A stretch of DNA of 64,000 bases from an uncultured Caulobacterales bacterium (GTDB taxonomy: Bacteria; Pseudomonadota; Alphaproteobacteria; Caulobacterales; Caulobacteraceae): the NCBI GenBank assembly GCA_903862425.1, contig CAIOYC010000002.1, positions 124,001-188,000 on the forward strand. Reading direction: 5' to 3'. The notes under the pieces were generated by a model, which had not been told where the DNA came from, did no database searches, and saw only the letters and a program-made list of their open reading frames with translations. Of this stretch, positions 25,464 to 34,339 are shown in pieces; the stretch's first letter is position 1, and each line of letters opens with the position of its first letter. Made by a program: the position numbers and the translations under genes.

Positions 25464-26021
25464 CTATTGGCCGCAACCCATGGGCAGATCCTCCGGGCTC
25501 AGCAGCGGGGCGGCCGCAGCCACGGGTCGAGGCCCCCTTAGCCACGTCACCGGGGCAAGGAAGCGATAGCCATACCGCTCGAGGGTCTGGCGGCTCTGGG
25601 TCCAGGCGAAGCGGTTGTCGAGCACAACCGACCCATCGGCCACCAGCACCGCGTGACGGCCATGCCGCTCGTCGAACACCGTCCACACCACCAGCCGCTC
25701 CGGGTCCCAGCCGTCGTCGAGCAGCGCGGCCCGCTTGGTGGCCGCGTAGGTCTTGCAGTCGCCCGTGCGCGTGTTGGGGGTGTAGTCCGCGGCAGGCGCG
25801 TAGTGGATCAACCAGTTCAGGCGTTGGTTCACCGCCTCCAGCGCCCTGACCTCGCCCACAGTGGCGCCGAACACCCGCGACCCGGCCAGATAGATCCCGC
25901 TCCAGACCCCGGCGCAGAAGAGGACAACGCCCAGCACGACGAGCAGTCGGGGATAGGGCCGGGCGTCCGTGGAAGCGGCGATTCTTGGAGCTGGCTTCGC
26001 CTCTGGCCCCCCGACGCTCAC
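25464..26021 (-). CDS. bacterial transglutaminase-like cysteine protease (BTLCP/DUF920)
   Basis: 185-aa protein with an N-terminal membrane anchor (about residues 25-48) and an outside transglutaminase-like domain. The triad fits the BTLCP family: Cys89 in TGDCKTYAATKRAAL, His123 in GRHAVLV, Asp135 in VVLDNRF. In other bacteria such enzymes (LapG type) cleave adhesins in the periplasm. It starts in ATGA overlap with the LuxR-type regulator and lies 118 bp upstream of GTA g1, same strand. Substrate unknown. Confidence 0.85.
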   Translation of the reverse strand: MSVGGPEAKPAPRIAASTDARPYPRLLVVLGVVLFCAGVWSGIYLAGSRVFGATVGEVRALEAVNQRLNWLIHYAPAADYTPNTRTGDCKTYAATKRAALLDDGWDPERLVVWTVFDERHGRHAVLVADGSVVLDNRFAWTQSRQTLERYGYRFLAPVTWLRGPRPVAAAAPLLSPEDLPMGCGQ

Positions 26022-26836
26022 CGCCGCACGAGGCCCAGCAATAGCGCGAGGATCACAGCGTGAGTCTTGTCCGGCACCCCGAGCTTAAGGGCGGCGCGCT
26101 GGATGTGATCCTTGACCGTGTAGGGGCTGAGGCGCAGGGCCGCCGCCACTTCGTCCCTCGTCCGGCCCTGGGCGGTGAGGGTCATGACCTCCTGCTCGCG
26201 CTCGGTCATGTGGATCGGTCGGGGAGGCTGGCCGAGGTCAGCTTTAACGGCATCGGCGAACCGCTTCAGGGCCTTGCGCAAGGCCGAGCGCTCGTCGGTG
26301 AACACCTTGTGCAGGGTCTCGATCTCCAGGTCAGCCGCCAGGACCACGTGAAGCTTCTCTTCCCCGCGCACCACCGGAACCGCTAGGGCGGAACCCACCG
26401 TCGTCCCGGCCAGATCCGCCGTCGCCCGCCGGCGTAGCCGCTCCGGCACGGTTGTCATGCCTCCATCCAGCCAATCCGGCTCGACCTTCGCAGCGCCGAT
26501 CTTGCGCCCGCGATTGGCCTCACGGCTCAGCCAGCTGACGATGCCGCCGCCCTCGATGCACAGCAGGCCACGCACCGGGAACTCCGCGCTGCTCGAACCG
26601 GCATGGCCGAAATCGACGGCCACATAGTCCATCTCCAAACTGAAGGCGTCGGCCGCCAGCCGAACCGCGGCCTTGATCACCGCCGGCGAGGGGCGACGCT
26701 CCATCAGATCGGGCGTCCGGCCAGCAAGGGTCTCGGAACCGGCGAATGTGAGGCCCATCGCGATGCAATCTCCACGCGAAGGAAACACTATTGCACTTTT
26801 TTTCTTCGTGGAAGACCTCAGATTGTAAAAACGCAT
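26018..26836 (-). CDS. LuxR-family transcriptional regulator
   Basis: 272-aa regulator with a C-terminal LuxR/FixJ-type helix-turn-helix (about residues 205-270): MTEREQEVMTLTAQGRTRDE, VAAALRLSPYTVKDHIQRAA. The N-terminal 190 residues look GAF/PAS-like (GSALAVPVVRGEEKLHVVLA) and may bind a ligand; they are not a clear autoinducer-binding domain. ATG 26836 was preferred because a GAGAG ribosome-binding site precedes it; ATG 26902 is longer. The gene is coupled to the BTLCP gene and reads towards the GTA cluster. Confidence 0.82.
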   Translation of the reverse strand: MRFYNLRSSTKKKSAIVFPSRGDCIAMGLTFAGSETLAGRTPDLMERRPSPAVIKAAVRLAADAFSLEMDYVAVDFGHAGSSSAEFPVRGLLCIEGGGIVSWLSREANRGRKIGAAKVEPDWLDGGMTTVPERLRRRATADLAGTTVGSALAVPVVRGEEKLHVVLAADLEIETLHKVFTDERSALRKALKRFADAVKADLGQPPRPIHMTEREQEVMTLTAQGRTRDEVAAALRLSPYTVKDHIQRAALKLGVPDKTHAVILALLLGLVRR

Positions 26837-26968
26837 TGGACAACTCTCGCTTGACCCTACGAGGAGGGCCTGTCGTCGGCGAAATCGTGCCCGCGGCTTC
26901 AAGCTTGCTCCTGGTCCTCAACCCCCTGCCCGGACGTCCCGGGCTGGGACGGAATCAGGGATGCAGCC

Positions 26969-28273
26969 ATGCCGTTTGGGCTCAATGGTTTCCGGGGCGG
27001 CCGCCGCATCGAGGTCGGCGTCGCTAGTCGTGAGCTTCTGCCGCTGGCGGCTCTCGTCGCCGAAGCCGCGCACGCCGGCCTGACCGCCAGCCTGCCCTCA
27101 GGACCCGCCCGCGCCGCCGCCCTGATCGCCTATGCCGAGCTGCTGCGCGAGATCGCACGCCGGGGCGGACAGGTGGAGATGCTGGCCCGCGCCGCCTCCG
27201 CCGCCCACCGGGCCCGGCGCGAAGCCGGCGCCGACAAGGTCCTGCAGGCCGCCGCCCTGTTTGAGCAGGCCCAGAGCCAGCATTTAGCCTTCACTCTTTT
27301 AGGGGATACCGAGGCTGCGGACGAGGCCTCCGCCCAGGCGCAGGCGGCTCTGGCGCTGAATCCACCGCCCCTGCTCGCGACCCGGCTGAAAGCCCTGATC
27401 CAGCGACTGAGAGGCGCCCAGGCCCTCGTCGCCAGCGACCGCGACGGCGTTCTGGAAGCCATCGGCGCCCTTGAGGTCTCCGCCAAGATACTGATCGCCT
27501 TGAAGGCGCCGCTGGACCATGTGGCGACCTTGACCCTCGAGCACGCCGATCTGCTCGTCGGCCTTGGCGCGCTCTGTCATGACCGCACCGCCCTGCAGAG
27601 CGCCGAGAGCGAACTGGCCGCCCTGTCGATCCGGCTCGACCAAGACCTGCAGCCGATCAGCTGGGCGCAGGCCGAAACTCTGCGCGGTCAGGCCCTGACG
27701 GCGCTTGGAGACGTGCTGGGCGACGCCGCCTCCATCGCCGAGGGCGTCGCCGCCCTGAAATCCGCCGTCGCCGTCCTGCCCGCCGATCATTCGCCCCTTG
27801 ATGCGGCCCGCGCTGGTCACGCCCTCGGCCTGGCCCTGCAGGCCATGGGCGAAGCCTGTGACGAGCCTGTTCTGTTCGACCGGGCGGTGAAGGCCTTCTC
27901 TCCCGCCATGGCCGCCCTCGACCGAATCCCCGCCCTGCCCTACCGCGCCGTCGTCGCCCATGACGGCGCGGTATGCCTGGCCCGGCGAGCTGAGCGGCGC
28001 GGCGACCTCGTGGCGTTGGAACAGGCCGAGGCCACGTTCCGCGAGAGCCTGAAGAGCCGCAGCGCCGTTGCCGATCCCCTCGCCTGGGCGGTCACCCAGG
28101 TGGCCTTGGCCCGCATCTACGAGGCCCAGTCGGCGCTTCGTCCCGATACCGGCGAGCGCGCCGACGCCGCCTTCGCCCTCGCCTCGGCGCTGGATGTGTT
28201 CAGCGAGCGCGGCCTGCGCACGCTCTCCGCCGCCACCCTCGCCTCGTTGGAGCGGATGCGCGAGCGGGTCTGA
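26969..28273 (+). CDS. TPR-like helical repeat protein of unknown function
   Basis: 434-aa Ala/Leu-rich helical protein made of degenerate tetratricopeptide-like repeats (for example QAAALFEQAQSQHLAFTLLG, ADEASAQAQAALALNPPPLL, LEQAEATFRESLKSR). No signal peptide or enzymatic motif is seen. It is divergently transcribed from the LuxR-type gene across a 132-bp intergenic region containing the inverted repeat GTCCC-GGGCT-GGGAC. Function unknown; protein-protein interaction is the usual role of such repeats. Confidence 0.75.
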   Translation: MPFGLNGFRGGRRIEVGVASRELLPLAALVAEAAHAGLTASLPSGPARAAALIAYAELLREIARRGGQVEMLARAASAAHRARREAGADKVLQAAALFEQAQSQHLAFTLLGDTEAADEASAQAQAALALNPPPLLATRLKALIQRLRGAQALVASDRDGVLEAIGALEVSAKILIALKAPLDHVATLTLEHADLLVGLGALCHDRTALQSAESELAALSIRLDQDLQPISWAQAETLRGQALTALGDVLGDAASIAEGVAALKSAVAVLPADHSPLDAARAGHALGLALQAMGEACDEPVLFDRAVKAFSPAMAALDRIPALPYRAVVAHDGAVCLARRAERRGDLVALEQAEATFRESLKSRSAVADPLAWAVTQVALARIYEAQSALRPDTGERADAAFALASALDVFSERGLRTLSAATLASLERMRERV

Positions 28274-28282
28274 GCCTCGACC

Positions 28283-28780
28283 CTAACGGATATTCCGGTC
28301 GTAAATCCCGGCGCGGTAGGCGGCGATCACGTCGCGCAGCAGCTTATCGCCGACGGAAAAGCCAGCCTGCGGCCGGACGCCCATGCAGGCCAGATTCTTC
28401 AACGCGTTGTCGGTGGAGCCGGGAGCGACCTTGCGCCAGGCGGTCGGCTTGACGTTCGACGAGGCGAAGTCGCCGGTAGCCTTGTAATAGGCGATGTATT
28501 CCTCCCGGATCCGACCGCCGGAGCAATCGATATCAAGCTTGGACAAAGCGTAGTCCGCCGTGGCCTTCCCCATTTTCACAGAGGTCCGGTAGAGCACCAT
28601 CTTATAGGCCTCGCCGCCCGCGGCCGTCATGCGCGGCGAGCGCAGGTCGGTCATGCTGAGCGCCTTGCGGTCGATCCCCAGTCCGAAATAGTTCGCCGCC
28701 TGCGCCGCCATTGGCAGGACAGCTGTCGCCGCCACGGCGGCCAAGACCATCAGACGCTTCAAGCTCCGGACCCCTGTCAT
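28283..28780 (-). CDS. small exported protein, function unknown
   Basis: 165-aa protein with a signal peptide (KRLMVLAAVAATAVLPMAAQ, cleavage after AQA). The mature part has two cysteines (DIDCSG and LACMGV) that could form a disulfide, and a LSMTDLRSPRM...YKMVLYRTSV pattern reminiscent of surface-adhesin-E-like small proteins. ATG 28780 is chosen because it starts directly before the signal peptide. It converges with the TPR gene (9-bp gap). Confidence 0.7.
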   Translation of the reverse strand: MTGVRSLKRLMVLAAVAATAVLPMAAQAANYFGLGIDRKALSMTDLRSPRMTAAGGEAYKMVLYRTSVKMGKATADYALSKLDIDCSGGRIREEYIAYYKATGDFASSNVKPTAWRKVAPGSTDNALKNLACMGVRPQAGFSVGDKLLRDVIAAYRAGIYDRNIR

Positions 28781-28898
28781 GCTACAACATCGCCGCGTGG
28801 GTAAACCAGCCGGGCGGCGCACGCCAGATGTGGTTGTGGCGCAGCGTTGCCATGGGCGAAGAACCCCTCTAGCGTCGCGGCAAAATTAGAATTTGGGT

Positions 28899-30833
28899 AT
28901 GGAAATGGCCGGATTGCGTTCGGGACGGGGATTGGGTGCGCATCTGGCGCTGGGTTTGGCCGCTCTGTGGATGGCGCCGACCCTGGCGCTGGCGCAGCCT
29001 GCGAGCGACGCGACGCCCGAACACCCAGGCGCCGCGGTCTACCAGCAGCATTGCGCCGCCTGTCACGACCATCCCGAGCAGACCCGGGCGCTCGCCAAGG
29101 CCGTGCTGGGCCAGATGCCGGCCGCGAGCATCGAATACGCCCTGACCCAGGGCAAGATGAAGCCCATGGCGGCGGGGCTCTCGGAGACCGAGCGCGCCAA
29201 CCTGATCGGCTACCTCACCGGCGGCAAGCCCGCGGTCGCCGCGGCCGACTGGACCGCCGGCATGATGTGCCCCGCCGGCCGGCCGATCAACCTCGCCGGC
29301 CCCGCGCCGGTGACTACCTTCGGCTTCGACAAGGCCAATACCCATGCGCTGACGGCGAAGCAGGCGGGGCTGACCAAGGCGCAGTTGTCGACCCTTGAGC
29401 CGGCATGGTCCATCGCCTTCCCCGGCGCAACCACCATGCGCTCCAACCCCGCCATCGTCGGCAAGACCGTATTCCTGCCGGTGGCGGACACCTCCACCGT
29501 CTACGCCTTCGACGTCTCGGTTCCGGCCCGGCCCTGCATCCAGTGGACCTACAAGGCCGGATCGGCCCCGCTTCGGACCTCCGCCGCCTATGGCGTGTTG
29601 TCCGACGGTCGGGCGGTCGTGGCGGTGGGCGGGTCCGATACGGTGGTCCACCTGCTCGACGCAAAGACCGGCAAGGCGATCTGGACCAGGAAGGTCGGAT
29701 CCTACGCCTATACCATCGTCACCGGCACCCCGGTGATCCTGAAGGATCGGGTGATCGTCCCGGTCTCGCAGTTCGAGATCATGGTGGCCTCGCCCAACGC
29801 CCAGGTCTGCTGCAACAATCACGGCTATGTGGTCTCGCTCTCACCCAGGGACGGCTCGCAGCTATGGCGCTACGACACCATGCCCGAGGCCAAGCCGGTG
29901 AAGGACCGGGGCGACGGCAAGATGCTGTACGGTCCCTCCGGCGCCCCGATCTGGAATTCTCCAGCCGTCGATGAGAAGCGCCGCCTGATCTATTTCGGCA
30001 CCGGTGAGAGCAACTCCCCGCCCGTCTCCAAGAATACCGACGCCATCATCGCCATCGGTCTGGACGACGGGAAGGAAAAGTGGAGCTATCAGGCCACCGA
30101 CAAGGACATCTTCCTGGCCGGTTGCGGGCCCCACCCCAAACCCGATCAGCTGAACTGCGTTTCCGACACGGTCTATCGCGACGTGGACTTCGGAGCCTCC
30201 ATGATCATCGGTCAGGCCAAGCCCGGCCAGGCGGCGGTGTTCGGGGGGCAGAAGTCCGGCGCGGTCTGGGCCATGGACCCGGCCACCGGCAAGGTGATCT
30301 GGCGCCAGCCGCTCGGCACCGGCAGCCCCCTCGGCGGCGTTCACTGGGGCATCGCCTATGACGGAAAGAGCATCTTCGCTCCCATTTCCATCGTCGGCAA
30401 GAAGCTACCCGACGAGACCGTGGACGTAACCACCATCAAGTCGGGCCTCTATGCGCTCGATCCGGCCACCGGCGCGGTTAAGTGGGTCTTCGCCACGTCC
30501 CCGGACTGCGCGGGCGAACGCCAGAAGCGGGTGCCGTCCTGCGGCCGGATGTTCGGCATCTCGTCCCCCCCCACCGTGGTGGACGGCGCGGTGATCATCG
30601 GCGGCCTCGACGGTTATCTGTACGTGCTGGACGCCGCGACCGGCCGACAACTGTGGAAGCAGGACACGGCCGTGGCCTATCAGGGGCTCAACGGCGTGGC
30701 CGGCAAGGGCGGCTCCATCGACGCCGCCGGGATTAGCGCCGCCAACGGGCTGGTGCTGGTCAATTCCGGCTATGGCATGTTTGGCGAGACGCCCGGCAAT
30801 GTCATCGTCGCCTACAAACCCAGGGGGACCTAG
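28899..30833 (+). CDS. PQQ-dependent dehydrogenase with N-terminal cytochrome c (PVA dehydrogenase-like)
   Basis: Periplasmic quinohaemoprotein, 644 aa. After a signal peptide (about residues 1-32) comes a short cytochrome c domain with CAACH (Cys52, Cys55, His56) and a likely Met ligand in GKMKPMA, then an eight-bladed PQQ-binding beta-propeller with blade repeats such as GKAIWTRKVG, GSQLWRYDT, GKVIWRQPLG, GRQLWKQDT. A vicinal Cys-Cys (QVCCNNHG) matches the disulfide of PQQ alcohol dehydrogenases. The haem-first order is that of polyvinyl-alcohol dehydrogenases, opposite to type II alcohol dehydrogenases. The true substrate (secondary alcohols, polyols) is unknown. ATG 28899 preferred over a TTG 6 bp upstream. 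Confidence 0.85.
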   Translation: MEMAGLRSGRGLGAHLALGLAALWMAPTLALAQPASDATPEHPGAAVYQQHCAACHDHPEQTRALAKAVLGQMPAASIEYALTQGKMKPMAAGLSETERANLIGYLTGGKPAVAAADWTAGMMCPAGRPINLAGPAPVTTFGFDKANTHALTAKQAGLTKAQLSTLEPAWSIAFPGATTMRSNPAIVGKTVFLPVADTSTVYAFDVSVPARPCIQWTYKAGSAPLRTSAAYGVLSDGRAVVAVGGSDTVVHLLDAKTGKAIWTRKVGSYAYTIVTGTPVILKDRVIVPVSQFEIMVASPNAQVCCNNHGYVVSLSPRDGSQLWRYDTMPEAKPVKDRGDGKMLYGPSGAPIWNSPAVDEKRRLIYFGTGESNSPPVSKNTDAIIAIGLDDGKEKWSYQATDKDIFLAGCGPHPKPDQLNCVSDTVYRDVDFGASMIIGQAKPGQAAVFGGQKSGAVWAMDPATGKVIWRQPLGTGSPLGGVHWGIAYDGKSIFAPISIVGKKLPDETVDVTTIKSGLYALDPATGAVKWVFATSPDCAGERQKRVPSCGRMFGISSPPTVVDGAVIIGGLDGYLYVLDAATGRQLWKQDTAVAYQGLNGVAGKGGSIDAAGISAANGLVLVNSGYGMFGETPGNVIVAYKPRGT

Positions 30834-31933
30834 GCGGCCGCCACGTCGCCGGTTGTGCGGCGCATGCGCCAGAAGCGCATGGTCCGCAGGGCCGTGTCCT
30901 TGGGCAGGTCCGAATAGAGCTTGCCATACTCCTGCGCCTTGGCCATGGCCTGCCCGGGCTCAAGGATCAGCACCGCGAAGGTGAGGAACAGGGCCCGGTC
31001 GAAGTCCGCCGCGCGGCAGATGATGGCCAGGGCGTCGAGCTCGCGCCGATCGACGATGCGCCGGGCGGTGTGGAAGTCGATCTCGGCCATTTCCGACAGG
31101 GCGATCAGGAACTTGGTCCGCTCGTTGTGGCGCAGGAACCCGGCCAGGGTCTGGGGACCGATCGCGCCGCGCGCTCTCAGCGCCCGCACCTGGGCCTCGG
31201 CTTGGTTGTAGTCCGCCGGCAGGGCGCCGTCGCGGGTGGCCAGACGCTTGCGCCCCGCCTCCAGCGCCGCTTCGAGCGCGGCGGGGTCGATGCTGGCGTT
31301 GCGCGCCATGATCCGCTGACGCAGCTTGTTCTCCACCGAGAAGTACATCTCGTTGAGCAGATCCACCGGCAGGTCGTGACGATCCACCACCGCCTCGTGC
31401 AGGGCTGGGTTCTCCACCGCCCTATCGACCACCTTTTCGGAGGCCTGGCGCGACAAGGGCGCGGTCGGATTGACCAGAAGGGCGCCGAGGGTTGCGTCGT
31501 CCCCCCGCTCGACGATCACGTCGGAGACGGCGGTGGTCAAATCGTGGCGTCCGGAGATGACACGCAGGTGCTCCTGCCCGCGCACCTTGGCCAGGGCCAC
31601 GAGGTCGGCCTCGCCCAACGCCTTGGAGCGGGCCAGGACCGGACCGGCCACAGCCATGTCGTCGCAAGCCAGGGTGCGCACCAGCCGATGCGGCGCGGCG
31701 GCGGCGTCCGCGAGGCGCCCGGCCAGTTCGGCGCGAACCTCCTGCTCCATCTCGTCGGCCAGGGCGCCCATGACGCCGTCGAACAGCTGCATCTCGCCAG
31801 CGTTGTGGCCTTCGGGCGGGCCTGCGAAGAACAGGTCGGTCACCTCACGCAGCAATTCACGCCGCTTGGCGCTGGAAGGCTCCGACGCCAGGGCGATCAG
31901 CTCGGCGAGCTTGTTTGGCTGGACCTGGTTCAT
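30830..31933 (-). CDS. DUF2336 domain protein
   Basis: 367-aa helical repeat protein of DUF2336, an alphaproteobacterial family of unknown function. The pattern of repeated short helices (LLREVTDLFFAGPPEGHNAG; ADEMEQEVRAELAGRLADAA; VDRAVENPALHEAVVDRHDL) is typical and HEAT-like. The stop codon shares the CTAG palindrome with the convergent PQQ dehydrogenase stop. It follows the proline-rich protein gene with a 4-bp ATGA overlap. Confidence 0.82.
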   Translation of the reverse strand: MNQVQPNKLAELIALASEPSSAKRRELLREVTDLFFAGPPEGHNAGEMQLFDGVMGALADEMEQEVRAELAGRLADAAAAPHRLVRTLACDDMAVAGPVLARSKALGEADLVALAKVRGQEHLRVISGRHDLTTAVSDVIVERGDDATLGALLVNPTAPLSRQASEKVVDRAVENPALHEAVVDRHDLPVDLLNEMYFSVENKLRQRIMARNASIDPAALEAALEAGRKRLATRDGALPADYNQAEAQVRALRARGAIGPQTLAGFLRHNERTKFLIALSEMAEIDFHTARRIVDRRELDALAIICRAADFDRALFLTFAVLILEPGQAMAKAQEYGKLYSDLPKDTALRTMRFWRMRRTTGDVAAA

Positions 31934-32748
31934 TGGCCGCCTTCCGGCTGGACGGCGTTGCGGGTCTTGCCGTTGGCGGTGGTCACCTTGCGCTCCGGCT
32001 CATCCGTCGCCGGTTGGGTGAGGTCGGCGGTGGCGCCGAAGAACTGCGGCGGCAGGGGTATGGGGTCGGGCTGCTGGCCGAACTCCCGGTTCACCGAATA
32101 GTGGCGCGCCCCGATCTGGCCCGTCTGAGCCTGGGCGGCTTTCGCGACCTGCACGGGCGGGGCGGCAGGGGCCTGCGGCGGGGAGTCGTAGATGGAGGTG
32201 GGCGCAGCCGAGGGCACGGACCCGATCGGCGGAACGAAGGTCCAGCCCTGCGGCGCCGCCGGCTGAATGGCGGCGAAGGCGCGCTGCTGAGGCGGCCGGG
32301 CGGCGGCCTGTTGGAAAGCAGGCTGGATGGTGGCGCGTGGCGCGGCCGGCGGTGCGCCGCCCTGCAGCGCATAGGCCATGCCCGGCCGACCGCTGGCTCG
32401 GGCCTGACCATAGGGAGCGGGGCCTTGTGCAGACGCGGCGGCGACCTCGGCCTTTCCGGTCCAGCCGAGGCGCGGCCCGGTATAGGCGGCGGGCGCCGGC
32501 GGACTAACCTGGGCGGTGACGGCGGACACGCGCGGATGCATTGTTCCGCCGCCATAACGGTCATAGGCCTGCTCGCCGCCATAGCTGGCGGGACGGCGCG
32601 GCGCGGAACCAGGCCCCGCATCGCGGGCATAGGGCGGCGGCGGCAGGGTCGAGACCGGCTGCGACGCGGCCTGCTGGGCGAGGGCGGCAGGCGCAATCAG
32701 GGCCAGGATGGCGAAAGCGCCGAGCGCCATCTGCATGCGAAGAACCAA
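31930..32748 (-). CDS. exported Pro/Ala-rich protein, low complexity
   Basis: 272-aa protein with an N-terminal signal peptide (MQMALGAFAILALIAPAALA) and a long, probably disordered Pro/Ala/Gln-rich body with short repeats of APAAP type. A slightly more ordered end begins with GARHYSVNREFGQQPDPIPL. No family is recognised. It is coupled to the DUF2336 gene by an ATGA overlap. Role may be structural in the periplasm or envelope. Confidence 0.7.
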   Translation of the reverse strand: MVLRMQMALGAFAILALIAPAALAQQAASQPVSTLPPPPYARDAGPGSAPRRPASYGGEQAYDRYGGGTMHPRVSAVTAQVSPPAPAAYTGPRLGWTGKAEVAAASAQGPAPYGQARASGRPGMAYALQGGAPPAAPRATIQPAFQQAAARPPQQRAFAAIQPAAPQGWTFVPPIGSVPSAAPTSIYDSPPQAPAAPPVQVAKAAQAQTGQIGARHYSVNREFGQQPDPIPLPPQFFGATADLTQPATDEPERKVTTANGKTRNAVQPEGGQ

Positions 32749-32822
32749 GCTCGCCTCCTGAGCGTCGAGCCCGAACCTTAGCCAGTGGCGATTAACCCCC
32801 GCCTAACAGCTGTGTCGGATAG

Positions 32823-33590
32823 CTATCGACCTCGCCACGTCTTCAAGAGCGCGGTCTCGGCCAAGGTCAGCAGGCCGTAGAGACCGGCCCCCAGCACGCC
32901 CAGCACCAGCACGGCGGCGAACATCTGGGCGGTCTTGAGCTGGTGTCCGGCCTCCAGGATGCGCCAGGCGAGGCCCTGCGCGCCTCCCGAGCCGGCCACG
33001 AATTCGGCCACCACCACCCCGATGATGGACAGGCCGCCCGCCACCTTGAGCCCCTCGATCAGGAAGGGAACGGCGGAGGGTATGGCGAGGCGCAGCAGGC
33101 GCTGGTCCCGCCGCGCACCATAGAGGTCGAACAGTCGCATCAAGTCCGGATCGGCCGCTCTGAGCCCCGTGGTCAGGCCGGAAAAGATGGGGAAGAAGGC
33201 CACGATTCCGCCGAGCGCCGTGATCGCCCGCTCCGGATGCTCCAGCCCGGCCCAGATCACGAAGAGGGGTGCGATGGCCACGACCGGCGTCACCTGTATC
33301 GCCGCTGCCAGCGGTCCGAAAGCGCGGCGGAACAAGGGGCTGAGCGCGCCCAGCAAGGCCAGCGGCGCGGCGACCACGAAGGCGGCGAGCAGAGCCTGGA
33401 AGGCCATCAGCAAAGTCGCCCAGGCGGACTGCAGGAGCAGCGGCAAGCTCTCCAACAACGCCGCGCCGATGGCCGAGGGCGTCGGCAGCAGATAGGTCGG
33501 CACGGCCAGCACCCGGCATGCCGCTTCCCACACGCCGAGGATCGCCGCCAGCAGGGCGAGCGGCGGAAGGATGGTGGTCAGCGCCTTCAC
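32823..33590 (-). CDS. ABC transporter permease (SsuC/TauC/ThiX type)
   Basis: 255-aa inner-membrane permease with about six helices and the EAA-type cytoplasmic loop (IPSAVPFLIEGLKVAGGLSI, then VAEFVAGSGGAQGLAW) that docks to the ATPase. Third gene of a substrate-binding-ATPase-permease set; its start overlaps the ATPase stop by 4 bp. The subfamily imports alkanesulfonates, taurine, or pyrimidine precursors; which one is not decided by sequence. Confidence 0.9.
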   Translation of the reverse strand: MKALTTILPPLALLAAILGVWEAACRVLAVPTYLLPTPSAIGAALLESLPLLLQSAWATLLMAFQALLAAFVVAAPLALLGALSPLFRRAFGPLAAAIQVTPVVAIAPLFVIWAGLEHPERAITALGGIVAFFPIFSGLTTGLRAADPDLMRLFDLYGARRDQRLLRLAIPSAVPFLIEGLKVAGGLSIIGVVVAEFVAGSGGAQGLAWRILEAGHQLKTAQMFAAVLVLGVLGAGLYGLLTLAETALLKTWRGR

Positions 33591-34336
33591 GCCGCCCGCC
33601 CCGCCATGGCCCGGTCGAGGTCGAGGGAGACCTTCTCCGCCGCGGCCCGAAACCCTTCGGTCGTGCGAAACTGGGCTGGACGCGGCAACGGCCCCGCGAC
33701 CTCAGTCTCGCCAGCGGAACGGCCGGGGCCGGGGCTCATCACCACCGCGCGGGCGGCCATATAGACCGCCTCCTCCACATTGTGGGTGACGAAGACGATG
33801 GCGGGCCGGGTTTCGGCCCACAGGGCCAGCACATCGTCGGCGAGCTTGCGCCGGGTGATCTCGTCCAGGGCCGCGAACGGTTCATCGAGCAGGAGAAGCC
33901 GGGGACGGGTGACCAGCGCCCGCGCCAGCGACACGCGCATGGCCATGCCGCCAGACAGCTGGGCGGGCTTCAGCGTAGCGACTTGGCCGAGCCCAACCTT
34001 GGCCAAGGCCTCATCAGCCCGGTGGCGCGCCTCGGCCTTGGCGACGCCCGACAGTTCGAGCGGCAGGGCCACATTGGCGGCGGCGTTGGCCCAGGGCATC
34101 AAAGTCGGGGCCTGGAACACCACCGAGGTCTCGCCGCGCCCCGGCGTGCGGACCACCTCGCCGCGCACGGGCTGTTCCAACCCGGCCAGCAACCGCAGAG
34201 CCGTGGACTTGCCGCAGCCTGAAGGGCCAACGAGCGCCACGATCTCGCCCGGCGCCAGCGCGAGGTCAAACGGTCCCAGCGCCGGGCGCCCGCCGTAGGC
34301 CACCTCTACCGCGCGCAGGGCGGCGACCAGGCTCAT
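33587..34336 (-). CDS. ABC transporter ATPase (SsuB/TauB/ThiZ type)
   Basis: 249-aa nucleotide-binding subunit. Walker A GPSGCGKST (about residues 38-46), Q loop VVFQAPTLMPW, signature LSGGMAMRVSLARAL (family LSGGM variant), Walker B LLLLDEPFAALDE and switch His in VFVTHNVEEAV. It lies 3 bp downstream of the binding-protein gene and overlaps the permease gene. Confidence 0.93.
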   Translation of the reverse strand: MSLVAALRAVEVAYGGRPALGPFDLALAPGEIVALVGPSGCGKSTALRLLAGLEQPVRGEVVRTPGRGETSVVFQAPTLMPWANAAANVALPLELSGVAKAEARHRADEALAKVGLGQVATLKPAQLSGGMAMRVSLARALVTRPRLLLLDEPFAALDEITRRKLADDVLALWAETRPAIVFVTHNVEEAVYMAARAVVMSPGPGRSAGETEVAGPLPRPAQFRTTEGFRAAAEKVSLDLDRAMAGRAA

Positions 34337-34339
34337 CGG

